A DNA stretch of 64,000 nucleotides from Aquatica leii (lineage: Eukaryota; Arthropoda; Insecta; Coleoptera; Lampyridae), in the NCBI GenBank assembly GCA_035610365.1, contig CM069432.1, forward strand, positions 240,898,104 to 240,962,103, written 5' to 3'. Both the position numbers and the translations under genes were made by a program. Numbering within the stretch: the first letter of the stretch is position 1; the number at the start of each line of letters is the position of its first letter. Below are positions 1 through 11,661 of the stretch, piece by piece. The notes beneath the pieces are model-generated. The model searched no databases. It was given only the letters and a program-made list of their open reading frames with translations, and was not told the DNA's origin.

Positions 1-483
1 TTAGATGGACATGGGGGGTAACAAACAAGAGCTAAACGATATAAAGAAAGTTTGTGATACGTAGTCACGTGTGAATCAAGTAAGTACTAATCTCCAAAGT
101 GATCTTCGACAAGTAACTTGACAAATATATGTCCAACTCCACTTTTATTGATTAAGTACAAATCATCTAGCAGGATTTTCTAAAAGAAACGTACCCATAA
201 GGTTGATGTTCATGAATGTCAAAAATTGCAACCCTTACCAATCGTTTGTGTCCTACCGCTATTGACACGCACTGTACTAGAGTAACAAATAAAATGCTCG
301 CATCGAATCGAATCAAAGCTGCACCGCCTTACGGCTATAAACTTGACTAATTCTCGAGAAACTTATGCTCACGCGACGATGTTGGCAAAGTTCCCTAAAC
401 GTCAGTTACAATTTAGCAAAACAATTTTAAATAGTTACAAATAACTGAACAAAGAGAACGTCATAAAATTTTTTCATGTTAGT
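1..483. other. Unassigned left flank
   Basis: I see no coding stretch or repeat here. The left terminus of the hAT element that ends at about 484 could lie in this stretch, but I could not find a terminal inverted repeat. Confidence 0.4.
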
Positions 484-2330
484 TCACCAAACAACAACAT
501 TATAGAATAATATAAGTAATCTTCGTTTACTTATTCCAAATCGTTCAATGACTTTTTCTGTTGAGAAAACAATATCCCTATGAATGTGCAACAAACACAA
601 GCCATTAAGCCTATCTTTCAACATTCTTGACCTCAACCATGTTTTTTGTTCGCCGCAAAACTGAGAAAGATTTTTTGCTGTTGCTACAGAAATAGGCAAC
701 GACAATAATATTCTGAAGATCGTAAATATTTGGAAATAATTGATGGTCACAGTTATCTAAAACTTCAACAGCAGTTGTAGGCAAATAGTTGTTTATCTCT
801 TGGTCTCTTAACCACTTGCTTTTCCATAAAGCCAATTCTCCTTCCCACGCATTGCAATCCAAAATTGTTTGATATTGTTTTACAACTACTTCTATTCTAT
901 TTTTAATCTTGTTGCTTTACAATTTCACTATAACTTTCGGGACGAAGAAGCTTTATGTCGGTGTCAAGTTCCGCTGCTAGTTTTTGTGCTTGTGTAAATA
1001 TGGTTTTAAAGTACACGTCGCTATATTTTCTTCTTTCCTCTAATACGATTTGAGTATCTTTAACTGCCGCTGATGCATCCATTAAATCAATGCTTTCATT
1101 TTGTAACTGCCTACTGAGAGCCAAAGTAAATTTTAGTATGTCTGCAAGACATAATAGCGCAATAATAAATTCTCCTTGCTTAATAGAGTATAGAGAGCTT
1201 TAGCCGAACTACTGGTATCCTTCCACTTCATTATCTGACTTATTGCTTTAGATATCTCAATCAAATGAGTAGTAAACTTTAAGACGTAATTGAAATGTTC
1301 ATATCTATGCTTACTTTCCATACTTCATTTCTTTTTGCTGATTGTTTAAAAAAGAAATCACTGCTTTCATAACTTCCACTGCATTTCTTATAGCACCTAT
1401 TTTAGATGATTGAGAAATAGAATTATTTAGTGCGTGATTGTAACAAGGGCATCTACAAGCATATTTAATAATTTCCGATACTACGCCATTAAGGTATGAT
1501 GTCATGATACTGCAACTGTCTGTACCAATTCCAACGTAGAATTTTATATAAAGATTATTTTTGCAATGGTTTGCAGTACAATTTTCCCCAGCGCTTGTCC
1601 ACTTAGTTTTATTTCGGCGTTATCATCAACCTCGGATTTTACATTTTGCTGTACAAGTTCATATGCGTTAACAAAAGTCATAAAATCCTCTCTAATTTGC
1701 TTATTATAATAATACCTTAACCTTAAACTCATTTGTTCTACTTGATCAAATATTATGGAATAATATTTTGCACTTTTGACCTGATGAACAATGCTATCCA
1801 GTATTATCTCTCCACAACATTTAATCAACTCATTTTGTGTTTTCCTATATAAGTAGCTCTAGAGCTGGTATTTTTTAAATGGTTTTAAGAATGGTGTCGC
1901 CAGATGCCACCCGAAAACATAAAAGTTTTGCTTTTAAAACGCTATTTTTGTGATATAAAGCAATGCCGTGACAAGACAGATCTTCATCTTTACCTGTTAA
2001 TTTGAAAAACTTTACTAACGGCTGTGTTTCCAGTTTAGGCAACTGCATGTTCTTATTGATCTGCATTATTAGCGGCAAATAAAAAACAAAATTTACAGAA
2101 GGCCCCGTTCTTTGATGGCGAGAAAACTGCCCAATTAAATTGTTCTAAATGAGATCGCAGCCAATATTTTTTTGTACTTTTTCTTTTGAAGAACGCAATT
2201 GGTAATTCAGAGAAGGAGAGCAGTGATTTTCAAGCAGTTGAACTCATAAAATCGGTTAGTGGTTTTTCAATATGCAGACCAACATCGAGCTCTTGTACCT
2301 CTATCTGATGTGGTAAGGCGATAGACGGTT
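484..2330 (-). pseudogene. Decayed hAT transposase (ZMYM1 / P52rIPK-like)
   Basis: This is the remnant of a cut-and-paste hAT transposase of the group annotated as zinc finger MYM-type 1-like. Reading leftward from about 2330, the TTF-type zinc-finger region contains LTGKDEDLSCHGIALYH. The catalytic-domain start follows as IIFDQVEQMSLRLRYY, then PCYNHALNNSISQSSKIGAI. The C-terminal dimerisation domain contains LSLPISVATAK followed by WLRSRMLKDRLNGLCLLHIH. In this family that last block is the hAT dimerisation signature. The pieces lie in the right order but in several frames with stops between them, so no complete protein is encoded. The order of pieces is seen directly; the family call is from known motifs. 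I found no terminal repeats or target duplication. A second, better bounded member of the same group lies at 22.26-24.57 kb. Confidence 0.8.
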
Positions 2331-2469
2331 CTACGTATGGTTTTTTGCAACTCGAGGAGTCCTCTTCTGCAGCAGGTGCCTTTGCTGGTAAAGACAAAGG
2401 TGTCTGTAATAAAAGACCTTATTTTGAGTTTTTTATGTAGATGTATGTAGTGCTGCTGCATTGTACGGC

Positions 2470-5280
2470 TTTGATCATTTGATGTAAAGGGTGTCGATAC
2501 TAAGTCGTTAAACCCCCAAATGGCAGTTAAAACTTATTACAGCAAACAACTTTTTTTAGTTCCAATTTTTGACTCAGGGTCAGGGTTTGCAGTTCTACGA
2601 GTTTTTTTGTGTTTCAGAAAATTATCATAACTTTCATTTTAATGACTAAAAAAATTATGTTGCGGTACTTTTGCATTTCAATTATCTATTTTTAAAACGT
2701 GAATTTCTTTCTAAAGACTAAATTTTTAAAAAAATTAGAAAAAAAGCTCACTATGAGCTGATTATAATTGTTGAAAACCATTTAAACCGAAATCTAATTT
2801 TCAATTAAAAAATTTCATTAACGGGACTTAATAAATAAAATAAATAATAATCTAAACTCTTCAATTTTTCTACGAAATTTCAGATAGATTCTTAACAAAA
2901 TCCTGCACATAAAATAGGTACTTAGTATATCTCAAAAAATTATTAATTGGAAAAATGTTTGACTTGTTTTGAAAACATCAGGCAGCATAATAAAAATAAA
3001 TAAACACAATGTTCTCATTGAGAGTGAGAAATAAGGAAACTCGGAGCAACAGAACTGGTTTCACTGTTCAATCATCCCCTTTAGTCAATAGGCATTTTAC
3101 TTTTTGCTACTCTACAGCTTAAGACAAAACTTTTGTAAGCTTTTTAAAATACAAAAACGAATCACGAACATCAGATACTTGCCTCACAGGAATTATGTGT
3201 AACATTAACATCAGTATCACAATGTTTCCGATTCCTAATTACAAAACAATCCATCTTGTTTCCAGTATGTAATTACTACAGTTATGTATTCCTTCAATAT
3301 CAAATGTATAGTACACTGTAGATTGATGATGCAAAAATATTAAGTTAAATAATTGCTACGCAAACTTGGAATGTTAATGCTGAAAATATGGAAGAAACAC
3401 AGCACACTCACTACAAACAAACTAGTAAGTCTAGTACAGACGAAATAAATAGATAAATAAAAAGATTTTATTTAACATTGTGCACAAAACAGATAACATG
3501 TAATTTAATTTGAATCGTGTTCAATGTTTTATTATGGATGTTTATTGGTTTTATTTAATAACTCCATCAAATAATTCGAAGTGCAAAATGTAAGAAAACT
3601 TGCAGCATCATTTGCAAATATGGGACGGGGGCATAGCCCCCCCCCCAGCCCCCCTCTAAAGCCGCGCTTGTTCAGAAGCGATACCTGAAAATCATGTCCA
3701 CTATGCAAAAATCTTTTGGCATGTAACAATATAATACTGTTTTTTAATAATGACCAAGCGCAAATAGAAAATAAATAAGAGTAAAATAAATGAAAGTTAC
3801 CAATTCCACAATACTCATTTAATAAAATAAAAACAAAAAGTCTTACTAAAATTACTAAACGTATTAGTTATTTCAATATTCTTTATTATTTTAGTCAATC
3901 TAAATATACCATAAAATGCTATCAATTTTAATACAACAGAATTTGTCGACCACTAAAAGTTGAAAAATAAATTTTATACATTCATGCATATCATGTTTGT
4001 TATGGTATTAATTCCGGCAGTAGAAAAAGATTACAAAGCAAAAGTAAATTTATCTGTTTTATACACAATTGCGTATATATTTACAAGCTGACGATTCTCT
4101 AAAATCTTATCAACAACATTAAATCTGGTTGAAAGCAAATTTGACAATATCTTCCTTTGAAGAATAATTTGTAATGTTTTTCATTTTAGATGTTAATCGA
4201 AAATTATTTCGTGTATTTTGTATAAACTGACAAAGTGTCGCCTTCTCAAAATAATGATGATTGATGTATCGGAAATTAAGACTTGTATTTTTTCGATACA
4301 AAACCGTAATAGAATATTATGTTTTCCTTAAATGAAAAACTAATAAAGACGGTTTTTTAATTTTTTTGTGTGTTGACATGTTAAACATGGAAAAAGTTTA
4401 ATTGAATTTCGTTTATTGCTACAGTTTATATAATTTTGTATATTTTCAAATGGTGTGAAGATTTATGTAATTTCAGAGATTTAAAATTTATTTGCATAAA
4501 AAAATTATTAATGTTGAAATATAGCATTTTTGAATAAATTGAATACTTATACATGTAACAACAAAAAAAATTTGTTTAAACATTTTTAAAACGTTTGTTA
4601 TTGACAAATAATTCAGTTTTCCAAGTCAGCGTTTGACGTTTTTTATGCAGTATGTTTATTCTATATTTTTAACTGCTTTAATACAATTAACTTTTTCTAT
4701 AATAGAAACTTTGTCTTTGCATTAGAAAACAAAAAACTTAAAACAAATTTGTATATTGATAATTTTAAAATTAATTGTAAGAAGATAGAAAAAGAATATA
4801 TTGTACTCTACAATTATATTTTGAGATTTTAGGATAACAAACAAAAAATTGATACGTTGAGTAATCTAAAAGCGATTTTTTCAAATTACGTTGTGTAGTA
4901 GTAATTAGTTGTTAATTACGCAATTGCAATTTTTTGTTTTTGACAAATAGATTTGTGAGACACATTACACACTATCTATCTCTTCGTGCATACATTGTAA
5001 ATCACCTCGAAAGTTATATTATAACTTATAGATATTGTGTATGAAGAAATGTCTACATATTTTTTTAAGGTTATGTTGTCATAAAACCATTTTGAAGTGA
5101 TATGTACACGTTTTTTTTTTGAAATTTTTTTCTCGATTTTATTAAAATCATATCGACTAACCCTTATATTTTTGCGTCTCCATATTACTTACCCCTTTAC
5201 TAAATCAGTAAAAAAATCGTCGCAGGCAGGGTTCGAAACTATATTATGTTTGTAAATCCATTTTAAATATCAAAATTAAT
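2470..5280. other. AT-rich stretch without recognisable genes
   Basis: Very AT-rich with long A/T runs. The exception is a short G/C tract near 3625-3660, where a run of ten C lies between G-rich and C-rich stretches. The short reading frames here are low complexity and match no family I know. Confidence 0.5.
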
Positions 5281-5288
5281 TATCTGAT

Positions 5289-5811
5289 AATCTGTTCATA
5301 TTAGAAATTTTTTTATTTGAATAAATTGTTAGGAAGAATTATCTCTATAAGAAACTGTAAAAAAAATTCGAGTAATTTACATACGCACAAAATTATATAT
5401 TATATAGCTCTATACTAAATTTCAAGTTACTAGGACTTTTGGTTCGAGAGTTATCGTGGGTACATCCAAATATAATTTAAATAAGATACAGCACAATATA
5501 GAGAAAAATTGTCATTTTTTAACGTATTTGATAAACTGTTAATGTTAGAAGTTTTTTTATTTAAGTAATTTGTTAGGAAGAATTATCTCTATAAGAAACT
5601 GTAAAAATAATTCGAATAATTTACATACGCACAAAATTATATAAAAAAAACTGTTAAAAGTGGCGGATAACCACATCCGGTTTATTTATCAAACCCATCT
5701 TTTGACAAAGCAGAGAGAATAAAAAAAGCCAGTTTCATACCAAATTTCAAGTTACTAGGACTTTTGGTTCGAGAGTTATCGTGGGTACATCGTCACACAC
5801 ACACCCAAATG
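5289..5811. repeat. Two diverged direct copies of a retroposon-like repeat
   Basis: Copy A (about 5289-5466) and copy B (about 5529-5791) share a block beginning TGTTAGGAAGAATTATCTCT and both end in a block containing TTTCAAGTTACTAGGACTTT followed by TTCGAGAGTTATCGTGGGTA. Copy B has about 80 extra bases in the middle, including a short G/C-richer stretch, and runs into an (AC)n tract at 5793-5804. The conserved end followed by a simple repeat suggests the 3' end of a non-LTR retroposon or SINE. No coding sequence identifies the family. Confidence 0.55.
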
Positions 5812-6221
5812 TTTTTTGTCAAAATACCGAGCGTTGCATGTGAGTGAGTTATGCTATGAAATTTTCGACGAGAGTAACGTACATTATTTTTTGTGTTGCC
5901 TTTTGTAAAATCATATTCTTTTTTGAAAAAAATAAAAAAACACCAGAACATAATGATTGTGCTACATTTATTACTAAAACTATCACATTTGACATTAACT
6001 TATAACTATATAACTTATAACTATATTGGTTTTTAATAGACTTTTCCACCTCGCGCATACTCGTTCTAATATAATAATTGACTTTGAACACTTACTTTTA
6101 TGTGGATTTCTAGTTTTCATTTTGTCACACTAGAGCTTTTTTCGCCCATTGCGTAACTACACTAACGAACGAATATTGGCGTTCGCGATGTTGCAACACA
6201 AAATAGTACATTGAAAAAAAA

Positions 6222-6320
6222 ATGTCACAATGAGACTTTTTACCGCACGAAGACCAGATTTACAGACTAACTCCAAGGAGGTCTGCAGATGGTCGAGTGC
6301 GGCAAAAAAAGTTGTGACAT
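6222..6320. repeat. Fold-back hairpin element, about 100 bp
   Basis: The ends are inverted: ATGTCACAA at 6222 faces TTGTGACAT at 6320. The arms continue through CTTTTTACCGCAC and GTGCGGCAAAAAAAG, with a smaller inner inverted pair around 6265-6290. The arms are imperfect, with one arm carrying a 5-base insertion. It resembles a small fold-back MITE. No protein is encoded. Confidence 0.6.
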
Positions 6321-6329
6321 GTGTTTTTC

Positions 6330-7590
6330 ATACTATTTTTTCTATTTTACATGCATTTAATCTAAAAAAAATTTAATAAATAAGGATCATAAAATTGTTT
6401 TAGTATTTTTTTTTAAATCGTGTCTGCAGTTCTGGCATTTGACAATTCAAATTTTAAAATGTCAAGTGTTACCTTCTGAAGTCAGTAAAAAAGGTTGTGA
6501 AAATAGAATCTCAAAATATATATAAAATAATTAGCAAATAAAGCTTTAGATAATTTGATGGCAACAAAATCCCCTCCGAAATATGAAAAAGAATATAAGA
6601 ACTAACATAGAGGTGATAATTGCACCGTTAAAACTAAAATTTATAATCACCGTACAATAAATTCACAATGCATAAGAGTTTATTCAAAGTTTGTTCATTT
6701 TGATCTAATTTATAATGTATATATATAAAGTTGTAGCGTGCTGTAGTATATTTGGTTAGGTTATGGTTTACTGTCAGATAGGGTTTACAGTGTTGCAAAC
6801 TTAAATTTATTTAATCATATCGTTTACAGTACGGATATAAAGCTATAACCGTCGCGAAATTGAAAAAATTACATTTATTTATTCAATCCATAGCAACAAT
6901 TGTTGCAACATTGTTTTAGTTATATATCAAAATATCATAAATTCAGTAATATTTACAATAGGCGCGAATTTCAAATAGCTTACAAATTTGAAATCAAATT
7001 GAGGTGTTTTAGTAAAGATTTATCCCTTTGTTGCCTGAGTACTTAAAAACACATTCAAATTAATATATTTCTGATATTTTTGATGTAAAATAAGCTGAAA
7101 TTTTTTTAAGTTATTTTTAAATTTATGGCTTTCTTTGAATTTGGTACTTGAAGTGACCACCGAACTGCTTATTTTAGAGCTTTTGTATCAATATCAATAA
7201 ATAAACATTGGCCACAATTTCCTTTACTTTTGTTATTGAATACAACAATGTACAAACAATAAAAAATATAAACTACTTAGAATTAACTGCAACATTATGG
7301 TATTCTCCAAAACAATTTTTCTTTTCGTTACAACACAAGAATACTTTACATCGCAAATTAGGTCAAGAGTGTAGTTTTTTTATCTACATACTCTACTCAG
7401 TGCAACTGATATCATAATATATGATAAAAGCAACCAACCTTTTTTCCAGCGGGTCTTGCTAGTAAAAACTGGTTTATCAATGCTGCTGGCGCTCGCGTTG
7501 AAGTTCGCGTTGCGTCAAAGTTCCGGTGACAAAAGTAACGGGTTTATCGAATACGTTGACGCTGTCGTATGTGACTTCTTAACCTACATA
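6330..7590. other. AT-rich stretch without recognisable genes
   Basis: Only short reading frames are present, and none resembles a known protein. I see nothing else in this stretch. Confidence 0.45.
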
Positions 7591-7656
7591 ATAGTACTAA
7601 CATTAGAATGTCTTCCGGGTTTGGACCGTGTCATAGTTGCAACCGAAGCTGCCAAC

Positions 7657-7688
7657 GTTTCGCCCACTTTCGTAAGGGGCTTCATCAG
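7657..7688 (-). other. Hammerhead-like ribozyme core, minus-strand copy
   Basis: Read on the minus strand, CTGATGA is followed by a GC-rich stem-loop (GCCC-CTT with loop ACGA and AAG-T-GGGC) and then GAAAC. This matches the conserved core of hammerhead ribozymes, which Penelope-like pseudo-LTRs are known to carry. One extra A separates the core from stem II. A GCAGC-TTCG-GTTGC hairpin follows, in the place of stem III. I could not identify a convincing cleavage triplet or stem I, so activity is not supported. Confidence 0.5.
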
Positions 7689-7917
7689 CCAGATTCTAAA
7701 CTAGGTAGTTTAGAATCTGGCTTGGTTCACAAGTTGATTACCTAACTCGGTAGTGGTTCTTTGTTAGATTTTCGTTTGCTTTTTCAGGTTATCGTTTTCT
7801 TTCTTACCTTTTCATAGTTTAGGTTATGGCTTGTTTTACAAGTGGATAACCTAACTTTTGAGAAGTTCTTAGTTAGATTTCGATTGCTTGTTTGAGTTTT
7901 GCGATTTATCTCACGCC

Positions 7918-7949
7918 CTGATGAAGCCCCTTACGAAAGTGGGCGAAAC
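7918..7949 (+). other. Hammerhead-like ribozyme core, plus-strand copy
   Basis: This is the same 32-base core as at 7657-7688, on the opposite strand and part of the perfect inverted repeat. The two cores point away from each other. CTGATGA is at 7918-7924 and GAAAC at 7945-7949. Confidence 0.5.
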
Positions 7950-8049
7950 GTTGGCAGCTTCGGTTGCAACTATGACACGGTCCAAACCCGGAAGACATTC
8001 TAATGTTAGTATAGATTCCGGCCGTGGAAGCCTTCGCTATTACACTACA

Positions 8050-8550
8050 TAATAGTGTTGGCTGAAGATGGCGCTGCTGCAAGTCTTCTCTTTTTGTTGC
8101 TAAAAAGAAAACAAGAATTAACCTATAAAAAAACCATAGAAAAAAAACGGATGTATAAAGTGCGACCCATAAATCGTTTTCGACACAAGCACGGTTTTTT
8201 ACAGCCTAATAAAATATAGGAAGTTCAATCTCAAACTCAATTTTTCAAATATACAAGAATGACTGTGAACCAATTTAACCAATTGCTGCAAAAAAATCAC
8301 TATTGACCATTGAATCCCGAGGAAAAGTTAGCAATCATGTTACACTAAGTACATGCTTTCTGTTTTAATTTAAAAAACAAAAACTACAATAAGTGTTTAT
8401 TGTTCTTAACTGTCATAAATTTTAATTTTTCGCTATTGTAAACCGTCTTTGACAGTTTTGACACACTTGTCAACATAAACGTCAAATTATTTTTGAAAGA
8501 TTTTGAGACTTTGTAGGCCTCCTAGTCTCTGTTCGAGCAATAAAATGTTG
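8050..8550. other. Noncoding stretch
   Basis: I see no coding similarity or clear repeat between the Penelope-like terminus and the next fold-back element. Confidence 0.4.
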
Positions 8551-8551
8551 T

Positions 8552-8680
8552 ATTTAACTCGTTCCTGTCTAAATTGAACGCTTTTTTCCCTCGAGGACTT
8601 TTTAAACCCTCGTTTCACTCGGGTTTAAAAATGCCCTCTTGGGAAAAAAAGCGTCCAATTTACACAGGAACTCGATAAAT
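8552..8680. repeat. Fold-back element, about 130 bp
   Basis: The left arm runs from TTTAACTCG at about 8553 through CCTGTCTAAATTGAACGC, TTTTTTCCC and TTTTTAAACCC. The right arm is its inverse: GGGTTTAAAAA, GGGAAAAAAAGCGTCCAATT, then ACAGGAACTCGATAAA. The arms are about 60 bases each with a few mismatches and a very short spacer. It is probably a fold-back MITE; the autonomous partner is unknown. Confidence 0.65.
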
Positions 8681-8799
8681 AAACTACTATTATTATACCT
8701 ACATATATTTGTAGGAATAATTGCGCAGGGATTTTCTTGTAGATGGAATTTTTCCCACTGCATTATTTACTTTTATTTGGGTAAATAATTTTACACTTT

Positions 8800-9420
8800 G
8801 TAGGCGCATTGGACGGAAAACATATTGATATAAAAAGCTCCTAGACGATCAGCATGGTTTTATTGGCAGCATGTGATTCAGATTATACATTTGTTATTTG
8901 CAATACTAGGATTTCATTTAGGGAGAAGTTATTAATAAATACGTAAAATGGTCCTGAAAGAGAGGTTGCCAAAACAACACAACATTCCCATATTTTTTGT
9001 GGGTGATGCAGCATTCTCTCGATCTGAACACATAATAAGACCATACCCTGGTGTTTTATTACCTGGAAAAAGAGACAATTTTAACAAACGTTTATCAAGA
9101 GCCCAAATGCTTATTGAGAATGCATTTTGTATTTTGGCAGCCAGATGGCGAATTTTGTATCAGCATCTCAATGCAGATGTTAAATAAGTGGAGTCAATTA
9201 CAAAGACATGTGTCTGCTTACATAATTTTCTCTATAATTCTACTACATATAGCCCTCCTGGTTTTGTGGATCATAACGAAGAAGAGAACGGACAATGGAG
9301 ACAAGAAGTCCTATAACTACAACCATTACAACTTCGCCCTACAAATGCACGTCACAATTTATTTTTATTATTATTGTATTGAAAAGAAGAGGAAAACTTG
9401 TGAAAATCAAAAGTGAAGAT
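8800..9420 (+). pseudogene. PIF/Harbinger transposase remnant
   Basis: This is the C-terminal half of a Harbinger nuclease-type transposase (DDE_Tnp_4 family). First comes GALDGKHIDIKSS, the usual context of the first catalytic Asp, then in a shifted frame SMVLLAACDSDYTFVICN around the second. A frame from 8948 gives IFFVGDAAF, PYPGVLLPGKRDNFNKRLSR and NAFCILAARWRILYQHL, the conserved block around the third acidic residue. An in-frame TAA at 9185-9187 interrupts it, and the same frame continues with CVCLHNFLYN and FVDHNEEENGQWRQEVL. The N-terminal half is missing. The blocks are seen directly; the family is from known motifs. No terminal repeats were found. The reverse-strand frame at 9525-9734 may be the second protein of the same element. 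Confidence 0.8.
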
Positions 9421-9524
9421 AAAATAAATTGTTTTAATTACTGTCCGAGTCTGACAAATTTATAATAAACCGTAATAGACTTTGCTTTAAATGTTTCTTG
9501 TTTTTTTAAACATTTTTTTTCATT

Positions 9525-9734
9525 TCAGTCTGTGTCAATTTTCCTCGAAAAATACCCTCCTATATTTGCTATTGCCTTGTCTAGTGATGAATTTTGTGGG
9601 TGAGGCAATGGGTCTTTTGGTGTATCACTCAGCTCTGTGGATGAAGCTCGCGACGTTTCAGGAGAAGGATTCATTGCGATTGATAAGGGTTGATACATAG
9701 CAACGTCTATCGAATCTTCTTCCTCCACCATCAC
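9525..9734 (-). pseudogene. Possible Harbinger accessory (Myb/SANT-like) protein, C-terminal piece
   Basis: A 69-residue frame begins with an acidic stretch and continues with a Ser/Pro-rich segment (SPETSRASSTELSDTPKDPL). It lies convergent to the Harbinger transposase about 100 bases away. Harbinger elements normally carry a second gene for a Myb-like DNA-binding protein, and a low-complexity C-terminus is common there. No DNA-binding domain is visible in this piece. The assignment is inference from position and composition and could be wrong. Confidence 0.3.
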
Positions 9735-9739
9735 ATCTG

Positions 9740-10280
9740 TTGCCTTCTCATATGCGCTTCACATTACAAACATGTCTAAAATACATATTTATTAGGCATG
9801 GCCAGTTATTGTAAAGTGTCAATACTTTTTTAGCTGAAAAGTTGCTGACTAGGCGTGGTTAAGAATGCAGTTCTAGAAAAAAAACGAGCGCTTTCCTTTG
9901 CGTACCTAATGTTAGTTGTACCAGGTTTAAATTAGTCCGTAAACTAAGTCAGTACAGCAAAAAATGTTTTCATTTTTCGTAGCTGTTTCTGCAGGAAAGA
10001 CTATGAGCCTCCGCTAACTTACTGAAATGACATTAAATTAGCAAAAGAAACATGGCGGTGGTCGCCTTTTTGCTTGAAAGTAGTTTAGTAGCGAGAAAAC
10101 CGATATAAAACTTCCAAAAAAGAATCTCCATTCGCAATCCATTCCAATCGCTAAAAGGGTAATAGTAACGACGAGGTGAAATTAAATAAAAGCAAAGTAC
10201 TTACGATTGAACGGTCAAAGTTCCGACAAAATTAAACTATTTATAGCAAATACCGAACGCCAATGGCGCTCTCGATTTCT
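9740..10280. other. Noncoding stretch
   Basis: I see nothing recognisable between the Harbinger remnant and the piggyBac fragment. Confidence 0.4.
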
Positions 10281-10283
10281 GTG

Positions 10284-10589
10284 TTAAAATACGAAATGTA
10301 AAAATTTATTACTAAAGACACGTAACAATTGATAAAAGCTATATCCAATATGCCCCCAAAATAGGCATCTGATCGGTCCGTATACAACACGAAGCCTATC
10401 GGCATGGTCAAACACACCCATGAAGAAGTTATATTTTACTACATAATATGGTTTGATTTCGACTTTTGATCTATCTTTTTGAGTTTGTTGTATGGTAGTT
10501 TTGTTGTCAGTACATTTCCAAATATTATTGTTCATACTACAAAATCCGTAGTTGTATCCACCACCAGTCGAACTTTTGTTGCTCTCCAA
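10284..10589 (-). pseudogene. piggyBac transposase fragment
   Basis: A 101-residue frame contains FFMGVFDHADRLRVVYGP preceded by a Tyr-Val-Val-Lys-Tyr-Asn context. This corresponds to the conserved piggyBac segment (usually a Gly-Gly-Val-Asp motif followed by Asp and Leu) around the third catalytic Asp of the DDE_Tnp_1_7 domain. Only this region survives. The Gly-Gly pair is Gly-Val-Phe here, so key positions have drifted. No TTAA-flanked ends were found. It differs enough from the 20-kb and 46-kb piggyBac copies to suggest a separate lineage. Confidence 0.7.
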
Positions 10590-10599
10590 ATTATTTGGA

Positions 10600-11520
10600 A
10601 ATCCTTTTCTATTTGATTAAATTACGCAGGTGAAATAATTGTCGCAAAAAATCATCTTGTGTTTACCCCATTTTGTTTGTAAGACTCGAACCTAGTCGCT
10701 CCGCCAAAATAAAATATTTGTATTTATCCTAGGCTTGGGTTTTTTCCCTGATAAATTCCAAAAACTCTTATATACTCTCGTGTAATAAAAAAATTATTCC
10801 GAAATAAAGAACGTATAATAAAAAGTAAAAATAATAATTTGACCACGGCAGCAATCGTAAGCACAGACCTCTGGGTGTGAGTTTGAATGGAAATAAATAC
10901 AAAGACGTGAACTCCGTTAATTTATTAACTATAACTTAATATACTATTTACATTAGAGAACAAAGAACAATATTTGAATTAAACATATTAGAAATAAAAC
11001 AGGATTTAAAATAAAATATTAGGGCGCCAATCACCTTTAAATTGGTGATGAATAAAAAGCGTAAAATCTTACATCTAATTATTAATTGATATTAAATGCA
11101 AAAATAGTAAACGGTTAATTTGTTATGAGTGAAAAGTTTTAATAACACAATTTAATTACTTGAATTCAAAACGTAACAGGTAGTATTAATTCCAGTTGAC
11201 TCACCACATGATATGACGTTATCGTATAGCTTCTATCTTTAGCACATACTTGCTTGAAGTGATAAGATTCTTCAACACCAGGAATAAAACCAATGCATAA
11301 TAAACTTCAATAACGAAAAATCCAGTAATTAAACGACAAAACCAAAATGAAAGATCCAGTAAAAACCGATATAAAATAAAATAAAAATATAATCATAACC
11401 TCATTTACCTTTCGGTGTAGAGTATAAAAAAAAAACTTACTTATTCGAAATAAACAATCTTTCTAAACTAAGAGAAAAAAAATTAAACTTACTTATTCTA
11501 AATAAACAACTTTTCTGTAT
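10600..11520. other. Noncoding stretch with a short tandem duplication
   Basis: No coding similarity. Around 11436-11467 and 11484-11514 the sequence AACTTACTTATTC plus AAATAAACAA occurs twice in direct orientation. Part of this stretch is probably the 3' untranslated end of the LINE at 11.66-12.34 kb. Confidence 0.4.
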
Positions 11521-11661
11521 ATGTTATTATTCGTCTTACTTCATTTGCACCTCACTACATGTTTTTTTTTCTACCACTCTTACCATTCTTAATATTCATA
11601 TATTTTACCCAAATTAATACACTTCACACACGTTAGTTTATCTTTTTCCTTACTGTCTAAT

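Larger units (their letters stand above)
7596..8045. mobile_element. Penelope-like pseudo-LTR pair, inverted
   Basis: Positions 7596-7688 and 7918-8010 are inverted copies of one 93-base sequence, identical by eye. Between them lie two diverged direct repeats of about 115 bases (starting near 7719 and 7829, each with GGCTTG...ACAAGT...CCTAAC). The same sequences flank a GIY-YIG endonuclease end at 13.5-14.0 kb, which ties this locus to Penelope-like retroelements. Inverted and tandem pseudo-LTRs are known in that group. No reverse transcriptase remains here, so this is a terminal-repeat remnant only. A perfect 15-base-arm palindrome at 7689-7720 marks the inversion junction. Confidence 0.7.

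Noticed and set aside
3532-3729. 65-residue minus-strand frame with Gly-rich stretch
   Set aside because: The Gly run is created by the C-rich tract at 3637-3656; no family similarity and no gene-like context.
10680-10715. tRNA-like A-box and B-box sequences on the minus strand
   Set aside because: The two boxes are directly adjacent, without the spacing of a tRNA, and no cloverleaf can be drawn.
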